From an uncultured Mucilaginibacter sp. (lineage in GTDB: Bacteria; Bacteroidota; Bacteroidia; Sphingobacteriales; Sphingobacteriaceae): a stretch of 45,200 nucleotides of DNA. How positions within the stretch are numbered: the first letter of the stretch is position 1; each line of letters opens with the position of its first letter. The position numbers and the translations under genes are program-made. The stretch is from assembly GCF_946481715.1 (NCBI RefSeq), contig NZ_CAMLOV010000024.1:1-45200 (forward strand), read 5' to 3'. Shown here piece by piece: positions 7,992 to 17,669 of this stretch. The notes under the pieces are model-generated. The model worked only from the letters and a program-made list of their open reading frames with translations, was not told the DNA's origin and made no database searches.

Positions 7992-10355
7992 TTATTGTGT
8001 TGATGGCGGCGGCACTTTTACACCCCAATTGGTATTTGGCTGGCTGCCCATAACAAACGCCAGCTTACCCCCCTGCATCAACTCGTCGCGGTATAACCAG
8101 CAGTTGTTTAATGGCTTACCATTAAACTCAGCCGACTGGATGTACACGTTCTCTTTAGAATTATTTTTTGTTTCGATTGACAGCGTTTTGCCGTTGCCCA
8201 ATGTGATGTCCGCCTTATCAAACAGCGGGCTGCCCAGCTCAATGATAGGGCGCGCGTCGGTTAGCCCTTTAACATCAAATAAGCCAAGTGCATTTATTAC
8301 ATACCAGGACCCCAGTTGCCCCTGGTCTTCGTCCTGCCCGTAACCGTAGCCATGGATAGGTTCGGTACCGTAAAACTCCTGCCCTATCAGCCTGGTCCAT
8401 TTTTGGGTTAACCATGGTTTGCCCGAGAAATTGAACAGCCAACTTATGTGGAGGTTAGGCTGATTACCATGGTTATAAATGGAATTGATACCGGCAAATG
8501 CATCGATGGTTTTACCACCACCGAAGGCCAGTTTTTCCGACACGGTGAAGATGCTGTCTAACCGTTTATTAAAGTTGTCCTTACCAATGGCATCCACCAG
8601 CCCGGCCGGGTTTTGCGGCACGTAAAAGGTGTACTGCACGGCGTTACCTTCCTGGAAACCTCTCCATGGCTGATATGGGTCAAACTTATCTACAAAAGCA
8701 CCGTCGAGCCTTTTGGGCTGCATCAATTTATTTTTTGGGTTCAGCAATTGGCGCCACCCGTTAGAATATTTAATGAGTTGCTGATAATCTGCAGTTTTAC
8801 CCATCGATTTTGCCATCTGCGCAGTGGCAAACGCGCTGAAACTATATTCGAGCGTGTGCGAACCCGAAAAGTTAGAGCCGATAGAATCGGTTACGAAATC
8901 CCGCCCGGTTTGCTCCAGGTGCGGCACGTAGCCATGTGCTAAAAATGCTTTGGTATCCAGCTTACCGGCACCCACAATACGGTTTTTATAGTTAAGATCG
9001 TTGGCTTTAACCGCATCATAAGCCAGGTTAACATCATAATTACGGATGCCGGAATTGTATGCTCCCGCTATGGCAAGCCCAACAAAATTTGTCCCTACAC
9101 CCGATATGTATTCGCTATTGGCAATACCATCGCCAAACCAGCCTCGGTCTTTATATAATTGCAATTGCGTATTTACAAAGCTGCCGTACCATTTAGGGTA
9201 GCTTAATGCCCACAGTTGCGTAATGTTCCAATACCCGCCCCATATGGCGTCGGTATTAATAAATTCAGCTTTTAAATCGCCGCTTTGTTCCGGTAACCGG
9301 CCCATGGCGCCGCCGTGTTTAGGATAATCTCCGTTAACATCGCTGGCTATACCCCTGCCTAACAAAGCATGGAATAAGCCCGTGTAAAACTTTGTTTTAT
9401 CAGATAGGTTTGTCCCTTCAACTGTAATTTTACTTAATTCCTGCTGCCAGGTTTGCTGTGCGTTTGCTTTTGCCTTATCGAAGGACAAACCCGTTGCTTC
9501 GGCCACAAAATTAGCTTTGGCGTTTGTTACCGATGTGTACGAAAGGCCTGTTTTCACCTCAATGGTTTCGCCGTCGCTGGTTTCATAATTCAGTGCCAAA
9601 CCGGCACCTACGCCTTTTGCTTCTGCAGTATTTGGGTTGATGTTATCCTTATTAAAAGCGGTAACGTTTGATGGCTTTTTGCTGAGCTCTCCGTAAAAGA
9701 ACATCGCCACTTTACCTTCCGGGTCGTAAATCTTTACATATTTTGGATAGGTAAATACAAAGCCCTCAAAATGGGTATCATCAATCATTTTGATGCCCGC
9801 GTCGGTAACATCGCTGCTTTCCCCCTGTTTGTTGCCAATATCCAGTATAATGTGCGATTGCCCGTTCTTCGGGAATGTATAACGCTGAAAGCCCACCCGT
9901 TTTGTGGCGGTTAGCTCGGCAATGATACCGTAATTATCAAGCAATACTTTATAGTAACCTGGTTGGGCCACCTCATTTTTCCTGTCGAATTTGGAACGGT
10001 AGCCCGTAGCAGGCCCATCCAGATCGCCGGGTTTCACTTTCAATTCACCATTGGTTGGCATGTAGCTTACGCCGCCTACCTGCCATTCGTGAAAGTGTAC
10101 AAAGCCCTCTATCGAGTTTTGGCGGGTATCGTAGCCCACGGCCTCCCAGCCGCTTGGGTTACCATAATGCCCGTTGGTTGAAGGGGCAAGCTTGGCCATA
10201 CCATAAGGTACCGCAGCAGGCGTATAAAAAAACCAGCGACTGTGTGCTGTACCAATATTGGGATCTACATATCTTAGCACACCTTCGCGCTGCACACCGC
10301 AGGATGCAAGCGAAACAGCCAATAACGCAAAACCCGATCTGATAGATAATTTCAT
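7992..10355 (-). CDS. GH92 exo-alpha-mannosidase lipoprotein
   Basis: This is a GH92 alpha-mannosidase, a calcium-dependent inverting exo-enzyme, about 787 residues. I chose ATG at 10355 (MKLSIRSGFALLAV) over the upstream ATG at 10382, because it places the lipobox LASC (C19) in a proper signal peptide. The N-terminal beta-sandwich starts with RYVDPNIGTAHS, close to the family DPxIGT motif. The (alpha/alpha)6 barrel contains the general acid E503 in TLEYSF and the D-x-D base motif D675/D677 in YGQDEDQGQLGSWY, numbered from 10355. The classical WDTFR-like segment is replaced by AIWGGYWN, so this is a divergent subgroup whose linkage preference (alpha-1,2, 1,3 or other) cannot be read off. It lies between two GH76 genes, as expected for trimming mannan side chains before backbone cleavage. 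Confidence 0.9.
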   Translation of the reverse strand: MKLSIRSGFALLAVSLASCGVQREGVLRYVDPNIGTAHSRWFFYTPAAVPYGMAKLAPSTNGHYGNPSGWEAVGYDTRQNSIEGFVHFHEWQVGGVSYMPTNGELKVKPGDLDGPATGYRSKFDRKNEVAQPGYYKVLLDNYGIIAELTATKRVGFQRYTFPKNGQSHIILDIGNKQGESSDVTDAGIKMIDDTHFEGFVFTYPKYVKIYDPEGKVAMFFYGELSKKPSNVTAFNKDNINPNTAEAKGVGAGLALNYETSDGETIEVKTGLSYTSVTNAKANFVAEATGLSFDKAKANAQQTWQQELSKITVEGTNLSDKTKFYTGLFHALLGRGIASDVNGDYPKHGGAMGRLPEQSGDLKAEFINTDAIWGGYWNITQLWALSYPKWYGSFVNTQLQLYKDRGWFGDGIANSEYISGVGTNFVGLAIAGAYNSGIRNYDVNLAYDAVKANDLNYKNRIVGAGKLDTKAFLAHGYVPHLEQTGRDFVTDSIGSNFSGSHTLEYSFSAFATAQMAKSMGKTADYQQLIKYSNGWRQLLNPKNKLMQPKRLDGAFVDKFDPYQPWRGFQEGNAVQYTFYVPQNPAGLVDAIGKDNFNKRLDSIFTVSEKLAFGGGKTIDAFAGINSIYNHGNQPNLHISWLFNFSGKPWLTQKWTRLIGQEFYGTEPIHGYGYGQDEDQGQLGSWYVINALGLFDVKGLTDARPIIELGSPLFDKADITLGNGKTLSIETKNNSKENVYIQSAEFNGKPLNNCWLYRDELMQGGKLAFVMGSQPNTNWGVKVPPPSTQ

Positions 10356-10400
10356 AGTAAACTGTATATAGTATGCTGCCAACCGGGCGGCGTTTGTTTC

Positions 10401-11609
10401 TTATTTATATTTGGAAAGCATTACCTGCAGGCGCTGCATCCAGGCCTGGTCTACACCTTCGTAATTGCTGTACTTGCCTGCCCCGTCTAACCCGGCAAAC
10501 TGAAAGTAGCCGTTATTTGCAGGGTTACGAAGTACGGTATTTATCGCATCCAAATTACCTTTAGCATAATTTAACCAGGTGGTGTTATTATCTGTTTGGT
10601 ATAATTTGATCATGGCTTGTGTAGCCCAGCCACACCAGCATGGGGTTATTCTCCTGTCGTTGGTGTTAAATATATAAACATTGTGCGGGGCGTCCCATAG
10701 TACGCGGTTCATGGCGTTGCCTACCGCCTGTGCACGGGACACATAACTGTTATCGTTAGTAGCCTGTGCGAAGAGTAAGAACGCTTCCACCATTATGGCG
10801 TTATCGTAAGTAAAAATAGTATTGTTGCGGATGCCTGTTTCCTCAAACTGCCACACATATAAACCGCTTGCGCTATCGTACATTTTGCTATTGAGCCATG
10901 AGTTTACAGATATTGCCCAGTCTTTATAAGTTGCATCCCCCGTAATGATATACAGCTTAGAGAACAGCTGTAAAGCCACGCCGTTGGTTTGGGTAGGTTT
11001 CACTTTTTTTTCAGTGTTCCACCAAAAGCCGCCGCCGTAGGTATTATCAAACAGGCCGCTTTTGATAAGCCAGTTGGCACATTGTTTTGCTTTATCAAGA
11101 TAAGCTGCCTTATCGGCACCCGTGGTTACTTCATAAGCATCAAGGTAAACCATACCGGTAAGCCCATTATCATCTGCATACTTGGTGCCCGATGCTCCGC
11201 TGCCATCCAGGTGCGCAAAGGCAAAGTACCCCCCGTTGGGGTCGGCTTTGTCCCACATGTTCTCCATCCATTTAAAGGTGAGGTTCATATCGGCCAGGTA
11301 GGTAGCATCACCGGCGGCAACCATAGCTGCATCAGCATAGATCTGGCTGGCGTTATACCATTCAAAGGCGCTTTTAGGGTCGGTAGTGGTGTTTACTTTA
11401 TAACTCCTGTACGATGTCATGAGGTTGCTTACAATAAAGCTATGCGTTTCCTTGGCCTTTGTAAGGTAAGTTGATACCGTTGGCTCGCCGCCGCCGGGTG
11501 GCGTTACGGGCGGCGTTACCGGTGGGGTAATAGGTGCAACCGGTGTTTTGCCGCACCCTGCTGCCAATAAAAGCACAACCGCCATGCATCCGTATAAGTA
11601 GTTTTTCAT
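10401..11609 (-). CDS. GH76 alpha-1,6-mannanase lipoprotein with proline-rich linker
   Basis: This is a GH76 protein of 402 residues from ATG at 11609. An ATG at 11636 is in frame, but it lies on a 12-bp hairpin and would precede the lipoprotein signal, so I rejected it. The lipobox is LAAGC (C19), followed by a PITPPVTPPVTPPGGG linker that probably holds the enzyme off the membrane surface. The catalytic pair is D146-D147 in KYADDNGLTG; GGGFWWNT and FTYDNAIMVE follow as in the paralog at 6677-7912. The role is endo-attack on the alpha-1,6-mannan backbone, perhaps at the cell surface. It is the first hydrolase after SusE, 75 bases downstream, behind a strong hairpin. Confidence 0.92.
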   Translation of the reverse strand: MKNYLYGCMAVVLLLAAGCGKTPVAPITPPVTPPVTPPGGGEPTVSTYLTKAKETHSFIVSNLMTSYRSYKVNTTTDPKSAFEWYNASQIYADAAMVAAGDATYLADMNLTFKWMENMWDKADPNGGYFAFAHLDGSGASGTKYADDNGLTGMVYLDAYEVTTGADKAAYLDKAKQCANWLIKSGLFDNTYGGGFWWNTEKKVKPTQTNGVALQLFSKLYIITGDATYKDWAISVNSWLNSKMYDSASGLYVWQFEETGIRNNTIFTYDNAIMVEAFLLFAQATNDNSYVSRAQAVGNAMNRVLWDAPHNVYIFNTNDRRITPCWCGWATQAMIKLYQTDNNTTWLNYAKGNLDAINTVLRNPANNGYFQFAGLDGAGKYSNYEGVDQAWMQRLQVMLSKYK

Positions 11610-11623
11610 AATATGAGCTTTAA

Positions 11624-11657
11624 AGATCACCTGCATTTTTTAAACTGCAGGTGATCT
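11624..11657 (-). other. Perfect 12-bp intercistronic hairpin between SusE-like and GH76 genes
   Basis: AGATCACCTGCA (11624-11635) and TGCAGGTGATCT (11646-11657) form a perfect inverted repeat with a 10-base loop. In the transcript the hairpin ends 14 bases before the GH76 start at 11609. There is no long T-tract, so a full terminator is unlikely. It may protect the upstream susCDE mRNA, act as a partial attenuator that lowers GH expression relative to SusC/D/E, or limit access to the ribosome site. Confidence 0.6.
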
Positions 11658-11684
11658 GTTAACAAGAAACATTTACCTTTTTAT

Positions 11685-12803
11685 TTATAAGGTAGTTACT
11701 GTATGTGTGTAGGCACCCTCGGTTTTAAAGTACACATCCACTTTTACGTTGTGGTGGTCTGCCGATGGATCGAATTTATAGGTGTTGGCCCATTGGTCGT
11801 TTGTAACCGGCCACAGGAAAAAGTAAGAAGCCGCCTGGCCCGCCGGGGGACCGTTATCGCCTCTGGAGCTGCCCATGTACTGGATGCCCGCAGAAGTATG
11901 CACCGCAAACTTGTAACGCTCATCGCGCCCCCACGAAAACTGGTAAAACTCTATGGGCAAACTTGCAATTTCCCAGGTGCTGTTGCCAATGTAGTTAAGC
12001 TGACCTATCTCTGTGCCATATGCCGACATCCACAAACCAACCGACTGAATCTCTACACTGGAAGTGGTTGCCACATTAAAATCGAACGTGAGTTTGTATT
12101 TTTTATCGGCACTAACGGTTATCGGCGTACTGCCTTCTTTTATTAAACCACCGTCTATATAATATTTTTTACCTGCATCGCTTGGCTTATCAGTTAAAAA
12201 ATAGTTCCCGGCTTTTAGCGACGTGTAAATTTCAAACACGCCTTCCTCGTTCTTTTTTAGTTTAACGGCCTTGGTGATATCAGTACCACCTTCGGTAGCC
12301 GAACCTGTGATATACATATCAACAGGGATCTCGGCAAAACCGGCAGGCCTGCTCAATTGGATCGTTCTGGATTCTGACGATGCAATAACGTTTGTACCTT
12401 TTGATGCCAGCACGGTCCATTTTAATTTACCGGTTGATGATGCGGCAATACCCGCCATGTTGGCAATCTTGTTCAGGTCCTTGTGCGTAAGGGTAATTTT
12501 TGTTTCTACACCGCCACCGTTCGATACAGTTTTATAAACCGGCTTGCTAAAGTCGCCACCTTCTTTATCAAAGGCTATCTGGTACAATACATAATCGCCA
12601 TCTGCGGCGTTAGCGGCACTCCATTGAAAATCAACCGATGAAGGTGTCGCCGGGGCAAGTGCCACCGCTGTGTTGTTTGCCGGCAGGCTAAGGCTGCCTA
12701 CTGCGGTTAAATTTAAATTTAATGGCCTTACTTCCTTTTTACAGGAGGTAAACACGAGCATGGCCACTAACAGCACACCGCCCGATTGGATAAATTTTCT
12801 CAT
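11685..12803 (-). CDS. SusE-like outer-membrane glycan-binding lipoprotein
   Basis: This is a 372-residue lipoprotein (lipobox VFTSC, C21). The N-terminal region (about 30-150) looks like the SusE Ig-like domain (LTLTHKDLNK-type segment, FQWSAANAADG, YQIAFDKEGGDF). Two starch-binding-like beta-sandwich units follow, with MYITGSATEGG and then NYIGNSTWEI. Aromatic residues such as FQFSWGRDERYKF and SYFFLWP are candidate glycan contacts. SusE/SusF-type proteins bind oligosaccharides at the cell surface and have no enzyme activity. The gene follows SusD by 34 bases and precedes the first GH76, so its ligand is probably alpha-mannan. The fold assignment is by motif and context; ligand specificity is inference. 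Confidence 0.82.
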   Translation of the reverse strand: MRKFIQSGGVLLVAMLVFTSCKKEVRPLNLNLTAVGSLSLPANNTAVALAPATPSSVDFQWSAANAADGDYVLYQIAFDKEGGDFSKPVYKTVSNGGGVETKITLTHKDLNKIANMAGIAASSTGKLKWTVLASKGTNVIASSESRTIQLSRPAGFAEIPVDMYITGSATEGGTDITKAVKLKKNEEGVFEIYTSLKAGNYFLTDKPSDAGKKYYIDGGLIKEGSTPITVSADKKYKLTFDFNVATTSSVEIQSVGLWMSAYGTEIGQLNYIGNSTWEIASLPIEFYQFSWGRDERYKFAVHTSAGIQYMGSSRGDNGPPAGQAASYFFLWPVTNDQWANTYKFDPSADHHNVKVDVYFKTEGAYTHTVTTL

Positions 12804-12837
12804 TGCTTTATAGTTTTTTTAAAATGGTTTTTACAAA

Positions 12838-14454
12838 TCAATAGCCCGGGTTTTGCGTAAGGTTCGGATCCAGCCCGATCTCTGATGCCGGGATAGGCCA
12901 CAGATAATTTTTAGCCGCATTGAACTGGCGTTTTTGTGCGCGGATGTAACCGTTATCAACACCAGCATCGCCAAATTTGGCACCATGCGCGAAACCATTC
13001 AATACGGTTTCTGCAATTTTCCAGCGACGGATATCATCGGTACGGAGGCCTTCCATAGCCAGTTCTGACCTGCGCTCTCTGCGGATGACGTTGGCCAAAT
13101 CGGCGGTACCCGGGAAATCTAAAGCACCTGCATCTGTGAAGCCTGCACGGCGGCGAAGCAAACCAATGGTGTTGTTCCATACGGTTGCATCCATCTGGCC
13201 GAGGCTTTGTTTTGCTTCTGCGTAATCAAGCAGCACTTCGGCATACCTTATCAAATGCAGGTTTGAACCTGATGTAAAAGAGGTCTGCGCAATGGGATCG
13301 AAATATTTGCGCCAGTAATAGCCTGTTGGCGATGATGCCTGCGAAGCAGGGTTATACTCATCTAAACGCCCGGCGTCAGGGTCGGTACCCGGTTTTATGT
13401 AAATGGTTTTTTTTGTGCCGTTGCCGTTTACCCAGTCGTATTTATCATAAACCACCGTGGCGGTAAGGCGCGGATCGCGGTTTACATAGGGATTGCTCTC
13501 TACATAGCCGGAGCCGGCGTCGTTAATACCCTTACCGTTTAAGGTGATGTAGCTATCAACCAGTTCCTGCGTTGGCGACATACCGCTTACGCGGCCACCT
13601 ACCGAGCGCGGTGCAAAATCGAAAAACTCGCCCCAGGTACGTATGCTCGGCACATATTGCAGCGAAAGCATGGCCTCGTTATTGGTTTTGTTAACGGTAG
13701 GGTTGCTAAACAAGTCGCTGTATTTGCTTACCAGGCTGTAGGCGCCGGCTTGGCCACCCATCAATTTTTCGCAAATTGCAGCCACATCTGCCATGCGGTT
13801 ACCTTCATATAACAGCACCCTTGCCTCTAAGGCTAATGCAGCGCCTTTGGTAATGCGGCCATTCTCGCTTGCCGGGATCTGGTCTTTGGTTGGCAAGGCG
13901 GCAGCGGCAGCTTCCAGCTCATCTATCACAAATTTAATAACGGTAGCCTTTGGCGAACGCGCAACAACTTTCGCTTCGTCAGGCGTAATATCCTTGTCGA
14001 TAAGGGGTACATCGCCATACCATTTAGCCAGGTTGAAGTGTTCGAAAGCACGTATAAAACGGGTTTCGGCTTTTAAGCGGGCAATTACATCGGCAGAGAG
14101 CGTTTTATTCTGATCGATATTGGCCAGGAAATTATTACATGACTTTATGGTGCTGTAATAATAAGTCCAATCGCCAAGGAACTTACCCTGCGATGCCGTA
14201 TAATTACCACTGGCTATCAGCGAGTAATCGCCCGATGAGCTGTAGGCATTATCAGAAGTAGCCTCGTTGTAAAAGTAAATACCACTATTATAAATTAAGC
14301 TGTAGTTGTTGTTAAGCGCATTGTATACGTTGGCATCAACGGTCCAAAAGGTAAGGTCCGAAAACTTGTCTGTCGGCGCAAGGTCCAATTTTTTACATCC
14401 GGTTGCTGCCGTGGCCACCATAAATGCGATACAAAGTTTATTTAGAAATTTCAT
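12838..14454 (-). CDS. SusD/RagB nutrient-binding lipoprotein (mannan locus)
   Basis: This is a 538-residue SusD-family surface lipoprotein (lipobox TATGC-like AATGC, C20). It has the typical N-terminal helix region with FWTVDANVYNALN, the TPR-like core (RFIRAFEHFNLAKWYGDVPLI) and the C-terminal signature RRERRSELAMEG with DDIRRW, ending in QNPGY like most SusD proteins. SusD forms the lid over the SusC channel and hands oligosaccharides to it. It starts 24 bases after the SusC stop and is followed by the SusE-like gene, so it belongs to the mannan transport complex. Confidence 0.95.
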   Translation of the reverse strand: MKFLNKLCIAFMVATAATGCKKLDLAPTDKFSDLTFWTVDANVYNALNNNYSLIYNSGIYFYNEATSDNAYSSSGDYSLIASGNYTASQGKFLGDWTYYYSTIKSCNNFLANIDQNKTLSADVIARLKAETRFIRAFEHFNLAKWYGDVPLIDKDITPDEAKVVARSPKATVIKFVIDELEAAAAALPTKDQIPASENGRITKGAALALEARVLLYEGNRMADVAAICEKLMGGQAGAYSLVSKYSDLFSNPTVNKTNNEAMLSLQYVPSIRTWGEFFDFAPRSVGGRVSGMSPTQELVDSYITLNGKGINDAGSGYVESNPYVNRDPRLTATVVYDKYDWVNGNGTKKTIYIKPGTDPDAGRLDEYNPASQASSPTGYYWRKYFDPIAQTSFTSGSNLHLIRYAEVLLDYAEAKQSLGQMDATVWNNTIGLLRRRAGFTDAGALDFPGTADLANVIRRERRSELAMEGLRTDDIRRWKIAETVLNGFAHGAKFGDAGVDNGYIRAQKRQFNAAKNYLWPIPASEIGLDPNLTQNPGY

Positions 14455-14478
14455 ATTCGTCTTTTTTAAATATTATCC

Positions 14479-17400
14479 TTAAAAAGTGATGTCTAAACCT
14501 GCACCATAAAACACCGGCAGCGGGTAAGCGCGTGCGCTGTTTGAACTGGAATAAACGTTAACATTATTGCCAAACTCGGTTGTTTCAGGGTCAATAAATT
14601 TCAATTTGGTTAAGGTGTAAAGGTTTTGGCCTATCAGGGAGATCCTTAAGCGCTCCATCCCTGCCTTTTTGCTGATGCTTTTGGGGAATGTATAACCAAT
14701 GTTTACATTTTTCAACCTTACATATGCCGCATCATACTTATACAGGTCAGACCCGGTGCGCCAGTTATAAGTATTAGAGGCCGAACCGATAGCAGCCAAC
14801 CTTGGGTACCTTGCATCGGGGTTTTCCGGCGTCCAGTAATTAGTCATGTGGTCGTACAGTGTTTGCCCGTAGTTGTAATGGAACGGTTCAACAAGCTCGC
14901 CGCGTAAAAATGCATCGCGCTTGCCAACACCCTGTATAAAGAAGGAGAAATCGATGCCTTTGAAAGCCAACCTATAGGTAAAGCCGAATGTGAAACGAGG
15001 AAAAGGATTACCTAACACGGTTTTATCTTTTTCGTCGATCACACCATCTTTGTTAAGGTCTTTAAATTTCAGGTCGCCGGGGCCAACTGCCGTGCCTGCA
15101 ATTTTTGGCGATGCATCAATATCGGCTTGGTTTTGGAAAAAACCATTGGTTTCATAACCGTAATATTGGGTGATGGGCTGCCCAACTTTCCTGATCAGCT
15201 GGAACACATCCTGGTTCTGGATCTGCTCTGTAGTACCGCCTGTTAATGTCAGCAGTTTATTTTTACTATCGGCAATGTTAAAGCTGATGCTGTGCGATAC
15301 GGCACTGGTGTTAAAGTTATAACTAACGGTCGCCTCCCAGCCTTTGTTACGCACTTTAGCCACGTTATAATCGGGCAGGCCCGCGCCAAAAACTTTTGGT
15401 ACATCGTAACGTGGCTGTAAAATATCGCTGGTTGTTTTGTTAAAATAATCGAATGATGCGGTAAGGGCATTGTTAAAGAAACCCATGTCTACACCTATGT
15501 TAAGCGTTGCTGCTTTTTCCCAGGTAAGGTCTTTATTGCTGATATTGTAACCCGCACCACCGACTATAGAATTGTTGTAACCGTATGCGCTCGGATAGTT
15601 AAAATAAGTGGTTTGATACTGGTACGAGCCCACATTTTGGTTCCCCAGCACACCATAAGTTGCACGCAGTTTTAAATTGCTGATGGTGTTTTTCATCGGC
15701 TGCATAAATGATTCTTCGGTTACCAGCCAACCCAGGTTTACAGATGGGAAGAAGCTCGCGCGGTTGCCTTTGGCGAATTTTGACGATGCATCATCACGTA
15801 CCGTGGCCTCAAAAAGATATTTGCCTTTGTAAGAATAATTAACCCTGCCAAAAAGTGAGTTAAGGCTTGTTTGATCGTTGGCAATGCTGTTAAATGAGTT
15901 GTTAGCGTCTATTAACGTACCGGTTGTTGCGGTACCCAAGTAAGGGTCGGTAAGTGTTTTTTGTAACTGGAAGCCCCGGTTGCTAAAGTTTTCGTTTGAT
16001 GCACCGAACAGCACTTTAAACGTATGGTCTTTTATCCTTTTATTGTACTCTAACAATAACTGGGTATTCAGCAACAGCGATTTGCCATTATTATCCAATA
16101 CCGAAAGATCATCGCCATAAACACCTGCGGGCACATAGTTAACCTTTGTACGGCGGAAGAAATTGCCGTTGTTGGCAATAGTACCACCAAACACACCGGT
16201 TAATTTCAGGTCTTTTGTAATATTTACCTGCCCATTAAAGTTTCCGAAGATCTCGTCGTTATCTGCCTGGTTGAAACCACCTTTTTCAAGCACGCCGTAC
16301 TCGTTGTATTGTGAGGCTACCGCATTGGTTAAGTAATTACCATTGGCGTCTGTCCAGCTGTAGTTCAGCGGAACGCGGTTGGCGTCGGCAAAAATGTTAT
16401 TATCGCCAACGCTGTTGGTTTTATTGCGGGTTTTGGTGTAGTTCAATATCATGTTTACACGCAGGATACCGATCAACGAAGTTTGATTTAAACGAACGTT
16501 ATACTTGGTGTATCCAAAATCTGCTCCCGAACCACCATTGCCTATCAGGTTGCTTTTTTGATCCTGGTAACCGGCAGATAGGTAATAGGAATTGGTTTCG
16601 CCACCACCGCTGATGCTTACATTGTGCGATTGTTGCGGAGCGTTGTGCAGCAAGTGCTCCACATCCCAGGTGCCGTCGCCGGCAGCTTTTAATGCCTGGA
16701 TATCATCTGGTGTGTAAATTGGCGGTAAGCCGGAGTTTATCAGCGACTGGTTTTTGTAATAAGCATTATCCCAGGCATGTACCTTTTTTACCAGCACTTT
16801 TGGGTCTTGCAAACCGTAGCTGGCGTTGTAAGTAAAAGCCGGCTTTTGATTTAGCTTACCGCTTTTTGTAGTAACCAATAATACACCATTTGCCGCACGC
16901 GACCCGTATATAGCAGCCGAACCGGCATCTTTTAAAACAGATACGCTTGCAATATCGTTCGGATTCAGCGTGTTGATATTACCACCGATGATACCATCGA
17001 TAACCACCAAAGGGTCGTTATTACCCAGCGTACCTACACCACGGATGTTGATGGTTACATTACTACCAGGGTTAAGAGAACTCTGCTGAATAATTAAGTT
17101 AGGCGCCTCGCCCTGTAAAGCCTGCAGCGTGTTTAGCACCGGCTTATTTTCGATGCTTTTTGAGCTTACCTGGCTAACCGCACCGGTGAGTGTTACACGT
17201 GATTGTGTACCGTAACCAACTACAACAACCTCGCTTAAGTTTTTGCTGGATGGCGCCAGGCTTACGTTGATCTGTGTTTTACCTGCAATGGCAACTTCCT
17301 GAGAAGTATAGCCTATAAACGAAAACATAAGGTTTCTGCCTGCATAAGCATCGGGCACCGTGAGTTTATAATTACCGTTTACATCGGTAACCGTGCCAAC

Positions 17401-17628
17401 CGTAGTGCCGGCTATACTGATGTTTACACCCGGTAAAGGTTGCTTTTGCTCATCAAGCACACGCCCGGTAACGATAATATCGGCTACCCCGATGGTGTTG
17501 GCAGCAACGGTGGCGGATGCCTGTGCAACGCTGCAGTTAAGCACTGCGATACAAAAGAGCATCAGCAGGAAGGGGGCATTGTATAGCCTCCTTAATTTTT
17601 TTTGTTTTTGTAATAATTTCATTCTCAT
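14479..17628 (-). CDS. SusC/RagA TonB-dependent outer-membrane transporter (mannan locus)
   Basis: This is a 1049-residue SusC-family porin. It has a signal peptide (APFLLMLFCIAVLN to SVAQASA), a carboxypeptidase-regulatory-like domain from about residue 53 (TGRVLDEQKQPLPGVNI), a TonB-box-like segment SEVVVVGYGTQ near 135, and a plug with LQALQGEAPNL, GVGTLGNNDPLVVIDG and AAIYGSRAANGVLLVTTK. The beta-barrel ends in a terminal aromatic (LDITF). There is no STN domain, so it should not signal through an anti-sigma factor. It imports oligosaccharides using the TonB-ExbBD proton-motive force. It lies 87 bases downstream of the sugar porter gene, a gap that contains a 6-bp hairpin, and 24 bases before susD. 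Confidence 0.96.
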   Translation of the reverse strand: MRMKLLQKQKKLRRLYNAPFLLMLFCIAVLNCSVAQASATVAANTIGVADIIVTGRVLDEQKQPLPGVNISIAGTTVGTVTDVNGNYKLTVPDAYAGRNLMFSFIGYTSQEVAIAGKTQINVSLAPSSKNLSEVVVVGYGTQSRVTLTGAVSQVSSKSIENKPVLNTLQALQGEAPNLIIQQSSLNPGSNVTINIRGVGTLGNNDPLVVIDGIIGGNINTLNPNDIASVSVLKDAGSAAIYGSRAANGVLLVTTKSGKLNQKPAFTYNASYGLQDPKVLVKKVHAWDNAYYKNQSLINSGLPPIYTPDDIQALKAAGDGTWDVEHLLHNAPQQSHNVSISGGGETNSYYLSAGYQDQKSNLIGNGGSGADFGYTKYNVRLNQTSLIGILRVNMILNYTKTRNKTNSVGDNNIFADANRVPLNYSWTDANGNYLTNAVASQYNEYGVLEKGGFNQADNDEIFGNFNGQVNITKDLKLTGVFGGTIANNGNFFRRTKVNYVPAGVYGDDLSVLDNNGKSLLLNTQLLLEYNKRIKDHTFKVLFGASNENFSNRGFQLQKTLTDPYLGTATTGTLIDANNSFNSIANDQTSLNSLFGRVNYSYKGKYLFEATVRDDASSKFAKGNRASFFPSVNLGWLVTEESFMQPMKNTISNLKLRATYGVLGNQNVGSYQYQTTYFNYPSAYGYNNSIVGGAGYNISNKDLTWEKAATLNIGVDMGFFNNALTASFDYFNKTTSDILQPRYDVPKVFGAGLPDYNVAKVRNKGWEATVSYNFNTSAVSHSISFNIADSKNKLLTLTGGTTEQIQNQDVFQLIRKVGQPITQYYGYETNGFFQNQADIDASPKIAGTAVGPGDLKFKDLNKDGVIDEKDKTVLGNPFPRFTFGFTYRLAFKGIDFSFFIQGVGKRDAFLRGELVEPFHYNYGQTLYDHMTNYWTPENPDARYPRLAAIGSASNTYNWRTGSDLYKYDAAYVRLKNVNIGYTFPKSISKKAGMERLRISLIGQNLYTLTKLKFIDPETTEFGNNVNVYSSSNSARAYPLPVFYGAGLDITF

Positions 17629-17669
17629 AGCAATTGGTTTATTTTGGATTTTCTTTTAGGGTTACTTTA

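Noticed and set aside
10989..11474. Plus-strand open frame of 161 codons
   Set aside because: It is antisense to GH76. A similar frame exists opposite the paralog at 7271-7609, as expected from coding bias of related genes.
11610..11636. Earlier in-frame ATG for the first GH76
   Set aside because: It sits at the edge of a perfect hairpin and would put extra residues before a complete lipoprotein signal.
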